Source: Jaltomata sinuosa (Eukaryota > Streptophyta > Magnoliopsida > Solanales > Solanaceae). Taken from it: 64,000 nucleotides of DNA. Positions 35,691 to 45,874 of this stretch are shown piece by piece (position 1 is the first letter of the stretch; every line of letters begins with the position of its first letter). The notes under the pieces are model-generated. The model ran no database searches, had not been told where the DNA came from, and saw nothing but the letters and a program-made list of their open reading frames with translations. Location of the stretch: positions 310,001-374,000 of the forward strand of contig QJPP01001907.1 of NCBI GenBank assembly GCA_003996215.1, in the 5' to 3' direction. The position numbers were made by a program, and so were the translations under genes.

Positions 35691-37484
35691 TCATGAATAC
35701 ATCACCTCTTTGTATTTTTGTTGACTCTTTTGTGTGTACCTGCGCTCAAAGAAAAATTCAGTAGACACAATGCCACTTTTACTAGCGACTACAGTCAAAA
35801 TTTGAAAGACTTTAAAGAAAGCGTCTATGAAGATGATCAAAATAACTTTGTTTAAAATGCAAGGGAAATGGTCATGCCTGCTTTCAGGGACAGCCATAAA
35901 TACCATTGTTTGAACATTGTCTGTTCGGGGTGATTCTTAACCTGCTTGGAATTGGTGGAGAGTGTTGTTGCTCTTTTGTTTGGTGCCCCCAATTTGAAGC
36001 TGACCGAAATGTCCTGATCTCTCTAGTTACTTAAAAACGATGTCAGTTTCTCTTTATCTGGTAGTTTATGTGAACTACCAAAAAATCCATTTGCTTTGTG
36101 GACTTTTGCCTCTTTGGCTTCTTTCTGTTGTTTTGGGCTCTTCTCACCAAATCTCAAAGCATCTGGTCTTGTTGCATTTCTTTGAGTGTGAGACTATTTT
36201 TCTAATGTAATTTTGGGAATAACCTGCATTCACAAAAAAATGTTTGTTTTGTCAAAACTGGTTTATGTTGACCTCCTTCGATCTTCTGCTCCTGGTTCTA
36301 TCTTCTTCGTATGCTTTTCCAGTCTTGGGTACTCATCACCCTCGACTCTCTCCGGGCCACGGCAGACGTAAGACAAAATCACATTAAAAGAGTAAAATTA
36401 ATCTTTCGTAAATACTTTTTCAAACAAGTTCTTTGGAAAACAAAGAGTTCAAAAAGAAGATATTTTGGAAACGTCTCTGCCTGTCATGTCATGTGCTATG
36501 TCAATAAATGCCCTTTATTTGGGGTCTTAACATCCCCGACATACTGCTGGCAGACTACGGAGGTCCTTCATCATCCTGACTGGGGAACTTGAAAGATGAT
36601 TTTCAAGAAATCTATCACAGCCGGGGATTAATCCATATAGGACTGGGGATTCCTTGAAGTAGGCTCTGATCTCTCGGTGTTGGGAAATTCTTCGGAGTTT
36701 AATGTTGAACTCTTGAATAAAGCTTGGCAGAAAATTTGAGATCCTTCTCAAAATTTCTGCCCCAGTTAAAGGTTTCATACCAGATTTTATTCCTTCGGGC
36801 AAGAGACTTGAGGCTCTGTGGGGATCGCGAGATTCATTCTCGGTATTTGCTTTGGTTGCCCTTAGGCATACTCTGCATTCTTGGTGGGGATTTCTTTGGA
36901 GTTTAATGCTCTTCGTTTCTAAATTTTCGAGATTCCTTTCTCAAAAATTCTGCCCCAGTTTCCATTTCCTGGACGATACGGCTGAACCGTTTGTGGCATT
37001 TTTGTATCTACAAGAATTCCCTTGTTTCGTTGACAACGACCTTCATTTTCTGATTTTTTTGAGATTTCTTTCTCAAAAATTTTGCCCAGTTTCCTTTTCT
37101 TGGGGTGATATGACCGAACCGTTATGGCGCTTACGTAACCCGTTGAGGCAGGAATCAAGTCAAACATAGTTCCCACACTCGAAGTGAGGGAATGATAGAA
37201 ATAACTAAAGTGGTGATCGAGGCCGAAACAGGCCACCTACGCATCTTATTCTTGAGAATTCAGGTCAAACGTAGTTCAGGATAAGAAGGGGAAAGATAAA
37301 TTTTCCTAAGGGGTTGACCGAAGCCAACATAGGCCGCCTACATATCTCATTTTTTGAGAATTCAGGTCAAACGTAGTTCGTACATAGAGGATAGGGGATA
37401 TTTAACCTGTTAGTAAGCGTAGAAACTATTACAATTAGGAAATGCGATTACAGGGGAAGAAAATAGATGAAAAAGAAACCGTCT
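35691..37484 (-). other. Ogre 3' UTR, part nearest the protease region, with imperfect ~150-bp repeats
   Basis: The phrase ctcaaaaattctgccccag recurs at about 36745, 36935 and 37068, followed in two copies by tttcc..tt(c/t)ctgg..gat..gaccgaaccgtt. Two good copies of the hairpin motif lie at 37228-37277 and 37328-37380. No reverse transcriptase, RNase H or integrase motif is seen in any frame of this stretch. Confidence 0.65.
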
Positions 37485-39700
37485 TCAGACGTAGTATCCC
37501 TTTGCATAATTGGAATTGATATAGGCTTGATCATTTCTCTCAGAAAAAATCAAAGCTCCTTCGGATAGCACTTTTTGGATGATTGTAGAGTCCTTGCCAA
37601 TTTGGTGCAAGTTTTCCTTCATTTCATGAGAGGAAATGATTAATTGTCCATTTCCTTGATTGACCAATAAGTTTTGGGAGATGATGTTTGTGCTCATTCT
37701 CGTCCTATTATTGTAGGACCAATCAAAGATGTCGATGTATGACATGAGCAGACTGATAAGTTCTTTCTTTTGTGCTTTTGACAAATGAATACTGACGCTG
37801 ATTTCTTAAAACTTGACCGTTGTCTCCCAGATTGAGCACCTCAAACTCTTTCAAGTGGGGTCTTTTCTGGTTTTTAAAGTTTTTAGACTTTTCAGTTGTT
37901 TGTTCAAGGACCATGACGTCTTCAACGTACTCCTTGAAATCATCATTATCTACCTCCGTTTGTTCGTTAAGCTTTTGACACGACATGGCAGTGGAAGGTT
38001 TTAGCTTATTGTTACTGAAACCAAAACAAAACAAGTTACATAACAACAAGTAAATAAATAATCTTGAATGGTAAATGTTTTTGTAATAAGAGAGGCTTTC
38101 TTTGAAATCCAAAATATTTGCAACTATGGATATAACCCGCATGAATTATGAGTTTGTGCCTTTTGGAAAGCGATAAAATAGTATGAGGAAATGGAAAACA
38201 TAAAGGGTAGGTCGCGTAGCCTCATCCGGACCATCACCGATTTTATAAAAATAAAGTCTTTGTCTACCCAGCCAAGTGGAGAGTCACGAGGGGAGTTGCG
38301 ACCCAATTCTGCAGCTTTTCATCGGGCTTGGCATCCCTAATCATGGCTCCTTTGGGGATAGCATCGCATTCCTTGAACAGATCTCTTATTCCATCCTCTA
38401 ACCCGTCGCTTGGGGAACCAATACATACTGGGAATGACTGATATAGGTGAAGTAACAGCATTGGCTATCCAGACTGCTTCTCCGCCTTGTCTTCATATTT
38501 TAAACCATGCTTGATCAGCTTTCCAAGGATGCTTATTGGCTCAGTCATACCATCAGAACTTTTGCCTAATCCCAGACCTGGTTCATATCCACAAACTAGT
38601 ATCGCGGTTGTGAGGATTTTATAGATAGGTGGCATGGGAATTTGAGGAGCAAGATCTTCTCTCGTGGCATTGCAAATTTCCACTATGTAGAAGTCACTCC
38701 CTCTCGGGACCCACAACTTAGGTGGCTTCCCTCTCCAAGAATCACTACTTCCTGCCCTTCCCAAATGAATTTTAGCATCTGGTGTAGGGTAGATGGCACA
38801 GCCCCAGCTTCGTGAATCCATGGCTGCCCCAAAAGAAAATTGTAACTAGTCGTAATATCCATGACCTGGAACTCTATCCAAAATACAGCGGGTCCCATCT
38901 GGATGTATAAGTTGACTTCTACAAGGGTATCTCTTTGTCCTCCATCAAAGGCTCTCACATTGATCCTGCTTTGACGAATCTTCCCCAAATCGTATTCTAA
39001 CTTGGTTAGTGTAGACAATGGATAGATGTTGAATCCTGATCCGTCATCGATCAGTACCCTGTTCATGACCTTTTCTTGACTCTGAATAGTGATATGTAGA
39101 GCTTTGTTGTGCATCACACCTTTAAAAGGCAACTCACCTTCACCAAAATAGATGCGGCGGCTTCCCAGGACTTGGCTTGCCATGGCAGTCAAATTTTCTT
39201 CACTGGTACCCGTGGGCACGTAAGCTTCATTTAGAACCCTGAGTAACATCTGTCTCTAGTATTGGGAACTCATCAACAAAGCCCAAATAGAAATCTGAGT
39301 TGGGGTATTTTCCAAATGCTTCACGATCGAATACTCCTTGGGTTGCATCCTCCTCAAAAATTCTTCTGCTTTGCCTTCAGTGGTTGGCCTTTTCTGCAGA
39401 CTCTTCTTATAAGCATCATCTGCCAGATTATCAGGGATATAACATCTCCCAGATCTTGTCATGCCGTGAGTCGCGGTGGCTTCAATTACAAACTCTTTTT
39501 CAGCCAGCAATAACACAACAAATTATTGCTTCTCCGCAATGCTCAAAGAAGCTACAGACCTTTCTAGTTCCTCAGACTTTCTGGGGCTTGATGGTACTAT
39601 TGACTTTCTTGCGAACCATTCTTCCTCTATTTTGATCATGTTTACAGTGGCTCTTCCGTGATTCGGAAGTGGCTTGTTATTAATATTTGGTGGTACTGTC
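37485..39700 (-). pseudogene. Ogre protease and pre-RT region of the polyprotein, broken
   Basis: The minus strand reads, in order: THGMTRSGRCYIPD (about 39460), a segment ending LNEAYVPTGT, the aspartic protease with VLIDDGSGFNIYPL (about 39065-39020), the flap-side motif NFLLGQPWIHEAGAVPS (about 38850-38800), a Gly-rich CGYEPGLGLGKSSDG (about 38600-38555), and an acidic stretch with SCQKLNEQTEVDNDDF. The last recognisable segment, KKELISLLMSYIDIFDWSY (about 37775-37715), normally lies just before reverse transcriptase. The frame then ends at 37485 with nothing resembling RT behind it. An in-frame stop at about 39255 and frame changes near 38470, 38260 and 37800 break it. Confidence 0.83.
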
Positions 39701-41597
39701 TATAAGGTGACTACCTTCTGATCGATCAAATCTTGAATCTTGTGTTTTAGATTGATACAATCCTCCGTACTGTGCCCTGCGCCTCCCGAGTGATAGGCAC
39801 AATATCGATTAGCTTTGTAGAAAGGACAGTTGACGTTGCTGGTTTATGCTGAATGGGCTGAACTAATTCGGCTGTTTTTAGTCTTTCATACAACTGAGTT
39901 GAGGTTTCGGCCAATTGAGTGGATGTTCGAGGAACTTTCTTTTCCAAATTTGATCAAGGGAGACCGGGGTTAGCGGTAGGAGGAACTCGGTGGTTGTTCT
40001 AATTTTTGGGAGCCCTTTGGTACACTAGAAAATTCTGGGGAGGAGTTTGGTAGGTGGGTTGCATATTTGGCATTGGATCTTGGTATGTGGGCTGCATATT
40101 AGAGTTTGGTAGACTGTCTACCTATAGAAGATAGGTTGAGGGTTTTGTGGAACTGGAGGAGGGGTTGTTGGAACAAGTGGCTTCTTGTAACCAGCTCTGA
40201 AGGGCTTATGTGGTTTTTGACTAGGATTGAAAGACACCGAAAATACCTCCTCTCTCTTTTTCTTGGGGGGGTCCTGTTGGTCCTGAAGAAACTGGGGTCT
40301 TGGCGATCTTGCCATTGCGGAGCCCTTCTTCCACAATCTCTCCAATTTTGACTAAGTCGGCGAACTGGGCCTTTACCGCTGATATCATTTTGTCATAAAC
40401 TTCCGACTCCTGAGCGCGCATAAACACCACGCTTATTTCTTCTTCAGTCATAGGAGGTCATACTCTCGAGGCCTCGTTTCTCCACCGATAAGCATAATAT
40501 CTAAAATATTCATTTGACTTTTGCCTGATGCATCCCAGGGAATATCGATCCGGGCGACTTCTACATTGTATGCAAATCTCTGGGTGAAGTCTTGGGAGAG
40601 ATCGATCCACTTGGACCACTTTTTCAATTCTTGGGAGGTGAACCATTCCAATGCTTCTCCATTCAGACTTCGGCTAAAGAGTCTCATTAGCAGGGCGTCG
40701 TTTCTTCGGGCGCCGACCATTTGATCATAGTAACTCCTTAGATGGGCTTCGAGACTCCCAACACATTTGAAGATTTCAAACTTTGGAATTTTGAATCCTT
40801 ATGGTAAGTTCATCTAAGGGTGAATGCATATATCATCATAATCGTAGCCTTTTTCATAAGGCAAACTCCACAACTCTCAAATCTGGGCTATTTCCTCTCC
40901 TATTTATGCCATATCGAGGTCACGTTTCAATTGCAACCTTCAACTCTCTTTCTTTCTCTTCATAATGATCTAACTTAGGGTTCTCCTGGAGGATGGGGTA
41001 TGGTTTTGTTATGGTATAAAAAGCGGGGGGTAGGTTCTGCATGGGTGAGGGCTGGATGTGTGGAGTAGTATTTAGGTTCGTGGGGGTAAAGCTATGTGGG
41101 TTAACGGAATTGGTCACATTAGGATGGTTTTTTTGAGAGTTGTAGGTGTTTTGTGGAGTGTTCTAGAGGTTTGGAGGGTTTCGCGGGAGATAGGCACCTG
41201 GATTGTTTTTTTGGTTAGTATGTTGAACAGGGGGAGTTTGGGTCTGGTATAGGGACCTGACGAGGAAGGGGTTATTGTGGAAAGGTTCATTTGAAGGCCT
41301 GGGAATGGAAGAGGAGGGGATGTCTTTTGGTTGATTTCCAGTTTGCGGAGAATTGAGTGGAGGGTTTTGAGAAGGGGGCTGAGAGTCGCCCAAAGCAGGA
41401 GTATTGGCGGCAATTGCCAAGCTAGCTATGTCTTTTGCCTTTTGCACTTCTTCTTGCATCTTTTCTAATTTCTTCGCAAGCTCTGCGATCATTTCATTCT
41501 GTTCAGCGATGACGCTGTCCCTTATAGCCAAGGCATTTTCTTCCTCACTATCAGTCATTCTTTCTTCAGACAAGCGAGGGTTAGAGGATGGATTCAA
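39701..41597 (-). pseudogene. gag of the Ogre element, broken
   Basis: The start at 41597 opens with a coiled-coil N-terminus (NEMIAELAKKLEKMQEEVQK) and a Pro/Asn/Gln-rich linker. After several stops the gag core is open at 40720-40448: LFSRSLNGEALEWF and SQDFTQRFAYNVE. It continues at 40451-40118 with KTPVSSGPTGPP. The C-terminal zinc motif CAYHSGGAGHSTEDC (about 39800-39755) is followed by INLKHKIQDLIDQKVV. The reading frame changes at least three times, so no full-length Gag can be made. Confidence 0.85.
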
Positions 41598-41999
41598 GTG
41601 TGCTTTCGAGCGAGTGAAGTAAGTTTGTTCAGCCGGTTTTTGTCAACACAAACCGGTTTCTTTTATCTGTTAAGATGAAAAACAACTCAAAGGCCACTAT
41701 GTTAGGTTTCGTTAGTGACGAAAAATACAAGATATATGACAAGGAATAAACACATAGGAATTACTTTAAACACATAAAAGTTGCTCTTCGTCAAGGTAAA
41801 TTGGTCCACGGGATTTTTTGACTCAATAATTTCAAAGGACAGGATTTTGTCCATTGATTTGGGATAAGTAGGTTTTGTCAGGAAAGGTTGATTTTGTTGA
41901 TCTTGTAAAATCTCTGCCTATTGTTCTCCAGAACTCTTCATCGTCTTCATCGATGTGGAGAAATGACAATTTCTTTAAGATATGGGTCGGGTCTTGAAG

Positions 42000-42047
42000 G
42001 CTGCCTACGTATCTCATTCTTGAGAATTCAGGCCCTACGTAGTTCGA
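42000..42047 (-). other. Hairpin-forming motif upstream of Ogre gag
   Basis: CTACGTA (42005-42011) can pair with TACGTAG (42036-42042), and inside it TCTCA (42012-42016) with TGAGA (42021-42025). Related copies stand at about 33110, 37140, 37228 and 37328 in the 3' UTR of the same element. Confidence 0.6.
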
Positions 42048-42192
42048 ACTTGTGATAGATAATTTGTCTCATTTAATTTCATCCATTATTCTAAATACAA
42101 AGGGAAAGTAAAAGACGACATCAAAAATAAAAATAAAGAAGCTGAAAGCTAAAACTCTGCTACTTCTGCTACTTTCAGCTCTGGATGATGGG

Positions 42193-43231
42193 ATCTTCTA
42201 GACTCTTCTCGATTTTTCTTCAAGGATGATAAGGGGAAAGCTCCATCTTGAATTTTCCCATGTCAATGAGGTATTCCAAATCGACCCGAAAGTGGCAAAA
42301 AGTCTCGATATCATGGCCTCCAACCCCTTTGTGGTAGAGGCAAACTTCTTTCCCCTAACGCCAAGCCTTGGGCATCTTCCCAGGTTTCCTTTCCACGGGC
42401 TCCAAGGTCCCGGTTTGGACCAGCTTAGTATAGATTTCATAGTAAGTGTCCTGGAAGATGGTGAAATCATAGCGATGAATCATCATTTCCTCAGTTATGG
42501 GCATGCCATAGCCAACTTGGTCACATGCAAGGATGGTTCGAGGGCCCGACAGATGGCTTATCTGGCCGCTAGTGATCATGTGGTAAATCTGGGATATTAG
42601 GGCATTGCATTCATCGGTAATGTGTCCTCTGCGACGTGTATTATAGGCACATTCTTTGTGCTCATTGTGAGGGTGACACCCGTATCCCTCAGATTGGTCA
42701 GGATGCAGGACCCCCATGGCTTTCAGGGTCTCGTAAATTTTTGAACAGAGAATCATCTTTGGATTTTTGGTCTATTAACAGAAGCTAACTTTGAGGGTGA
42801 TGGGCTTCCCTCCTGGCCTGAATTTGGAGGGCAAGATAGCATCACCCTTGACCTTGGTCCAATGGTGGACTCTCGTGTCAAAGAGTCGGGCCCTTTCAGT
42901 AGTGATCTCCACGGGCACTTGCTCATTGTCTTCGGGTTCTTTAGTTACCTCTTTCCTTTCCTTTGTTGACTTGTTCCGATCTTCCAGTGACATCCTCAAA
43001 CTTCAGGTGCAATTCTTTGAGTTCTAGGTCAAAGTCGTGTTCGGTCTTAGTTTCGGTTTTTCCCAGTATTTGGTCGATCGCAACAATCCTCTCTTTAGCC
43101 TTGGCGGTCTGCTCTTCCACCCCCTTGAACCGAGCTAAGGCAATTTCCATGAGTTGATCGACTCTCTCATGTTTTCTCTGAACCTCCTCCATTTCCTCTC
43201 GGATCCTTAGCATTCTCTCTTGTATAGTCAC
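42193..43231 (-). pseudogene. Extra Ogre ORF between ORF1 and gag: coiled coil plus two gag-like zinc motifs
   Basis: I do not recognise this as a named gene. It starts at 43231 with an amphipathic, charged coiled coil (MTIQERMLRIREEMEEVQRK, then LMEIALARFKG) to about 42941. A basic segment follows (42999-42775) with FRPGGKPITLKV. A third block (42756-42420) holds CAYNTRRRGHITDEC (about 42652-42608). After a frameshift, CLYHKGVGGHDIETFC lies at about 42345-42290, followed by LEYLIDMGKF. Both cysteine/histidine motifs resemble the zinc motif at the end of this element's own gag (CAYHSGGAGHSTEDC) and are followed by similar hydrophobic tails. It may be a partial second gag. Two stops and one or two frameshifts break it. 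Confidence 0.6.
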
Positions 43232-43849
43232 GGCCTCTATTTCAATCTTTCCTGAAAGAACGGATATTTTTTAGGAAGTTTTTAGAATTTTCGGAGAAAC
43301 TTGGAAGACTTGGAGTATTTTGGTTGGACTTTACATAGTGGGCTTATATTTTACCTACGGTGTTCTAGAAATTTTTTGCATGGAGTGGACCAATTTTTCC
43401 TAGATTCAAGCAACACACATAGCATATAAAACGGTTTATATCACAATAATATCATGCTAATATCATAGTAATATCGCGTCCTAACTGAGTGACCTTTTTA
43501 TGACAAGGTTAGGCCTAGCGAGTTTGAAAGACGTATGTGACGTATTTGAAACATTCTATTGCCCCCAAAATAGCATGTATATATGGAAAACTTCCCTTTT
43601 TAAAGGGATACAAATGCTAGCAGAAAAGGGGATACATTTTAGGGGAAAGGATATTTGCATAAAAGTCACGCCCACGCAAGGGCAAATTTAGGTAAAGTAA
43701 AGACATACATGGAAATAAAAACCCACGCAGGGGCGAAGATACTAAAGATATGACGTGGAAAGTCCTTCCTCGGTCCTGCTCCTCTTGGATGCTCCGGTAA
43801 TGCTCCTAAGCTTGAATTGGCTCAACCACATGTCGCTCTAGAGTTTCAC

Positions 43850-45294
43850 CACTTGTTCATGCATAGGTAATGCCCCGACCTCTAAGGCTTTCCTGGTCAT
43901 TTTTGAATCAAGCAGGGCTATTCCCATTCTCATATCTTCGAGTTCCTGAGTCAACTCTGCTATAGTGCGTCGATCTTCTTCTTTTTTCATAAGAAATTAT
44001 TTCTCTGTTCTAGCCACTTCATCTTGGAGATTCAGTAATTGGAAACAGGGATTGGGTCTGGAGTCAACCTGTGGTTCTAATATAGATACTTATGCAACGT
44101 CTGCTTTCAACCACTGCTTATAGCCGTCCACATACCCGGGATCGAACCTGTCTGGGGCAAAAGTCTCTAGACCTATTTTCTCAAGTTTCCTCCAGTTGTG
44201 TCGGATCCTCGAAGCTTTCAAGACTTTTTCATGTTCCTCATAGTCGATGACATAGTAATCCATGTGAACGGTCGCTGGCTCGATTTAAACCCTTCCAAAT
44301 TGTCTATGAACCCTTTGCGGAGCATAAGGTCGGATCCTGTGAATTCCCGGGAGAGGGAGGAAAGCTAGATCATGACATTTCACAATTACTTCCTTCGAGT
44401 AAAAATCATCGAACATCATCTGCACATTATCTTCTCCAATCCTATCTTGGTCCTGTTTTCGGTGCCTCTATCCCTAAGCACTTTTGCCAACACTGTGAAG
44501 TTATCGATTCCATCTGGGTTGGGGATTTCCTGGCATCCGTTATCTTTGGCCAGATGCTTGAGAATCCAATATTGTAGGAGTAGGTTGCACCCTTGGAAGT
44601 AACAATGACCGTTCTTGCATTTCCCCCAAGCTCTATACATATCAGATAAGATGACAGGTACTAGAGGAAAATAGCTGACGGTGGTTCCTTATGTCAGGCC
44701 ATGGAACATGGTATGGGCCACCATTATTATCCGGGTGTTGATGCGAAGTTGTTCATTTAGAGGAAATACCATGATTCCTAAAAGAGTAATAGCGAACGCC
44801 AAGGCTCGGGTCTTGTCCCACTCTTGAAACACGTAGAATTTTATTTGGTGCTGATAGAACCCTTCCCTAATGGCTAAGTGGTTGTAGAGTTCTCGAAAGG
44901 AGATACTTGGACCCCTTATCCACGTGCATTGATTCTCCCGCAAGTAGAGATACTTTGCAATCTGAGTCGGGGTGGGTTTATTCGGTATTAAGATGCCTTG
45001 TTGAGGCCTTAATCTCCTTTCTTTGGCTGTACCCGCGGTCTCTAGGAAATCCCTAAGTTCTTCTATCGTTGGGGTAATTTCCATCATTCCAAATCGGAAC
45101 ACCATTTTCTTGTTGTCCCAAGACCCCATTAAAACCTCGATCAATTCTGGCCAGGCCTCCATATCTAATAAAGACGACAAATGTCCCATATATTGGCGGA
45201 CTGTCCTCTGACGGTTAGGACCCAGATTTATCCACCACATTTGGAGGAGGAGAGGTGCCTCTTTTACCATGTCAAACTTGAGGAATTTTGACAT
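43850..45294 (-). pseudogene. Ogre ORF1 (plant DUF7745-like protein), broken
   Basis: Ogre elements carry an ORF of unknown function upstream of gag. Here it starts at 45294 (MSKFLKFDMVKEAP) and is open for 201 codons with ITPTIEELRDFLE and PTQIAKYLYLRE. After a stop at about 44687 the same frame resumes (44640-44416, CNLLLQYWILKHLAK). Later blocks read HMDYYVIDYEEHEK (about 44265), RFDPGYVDGYKQWLK (about 44140-44100) and a C-terminal coiled coil IAELTQELEDMRM (about 43960). The family assignment rests on my memory of the EEL-, YR- and CN-type motifs. Stops at several points inactivate it. Confidence 0.7.
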
Positions 45295-45852
45295 CCTACA
45301 AAACAGAATAACTTGTTAGGCCCCACCCCAGGACAATAGTCCAGTTACAACACATACGTCTTTCAAACAACACGTAGTTGGATGCTATGTCATTGGGTCG
45401 AAAACCCGTTGACATGTTTTGGTGGTTTACTAATGGACTTAATACCCCTTGGATATTAAGACATCCTAGGATAATGCCTATTTTCGGGATTTGGTTTTGC
45501 TCTATCCTGAGTTTCTAGAATAGGTTTCGAAATTGACCGGGAACCCGGGCGGACAACCCAAGCTTGAAATAACAAGTAACCGTTAATCGACCGCGGGTCA
45601 ATTACTTCACTCGTATGTTTTGAAAATTGTGTGTTTTGTCTAGAACGACCGCAAAGATTTGCATAATCGCCGTTTTACCCCTAATGCATTCTAATGCTTT
45701 TCCAAGAGAGGTGAAAAATGCCATGAAAAGTTCATAATTACGGAAAAAGTAAACAATTAAGGAAAGCAATAAAGTTACTAATTATTACAATTTCCAAATA
45801 GCTAGTCAAACAAGCTAGTTTCAAACAATAAGGTCAGAACCTAGTTGAATTA

Positions 45853-45870
45853 TCCCCAGCAGAGTCGCCA
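45853..45870 (-). other. Primer binding site of the Ogre element (Arg-tRNA type)
   Basis: The minus strand reads TGGCGACTCTGCTGGGGA four bases after the LTR end. Ogre elements are known to use an Arg tRNA, and this sequence has the usual TGGCGACTC start of that site. Confidence 0.78.
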
Positions 45871-45874
45871 TTTC

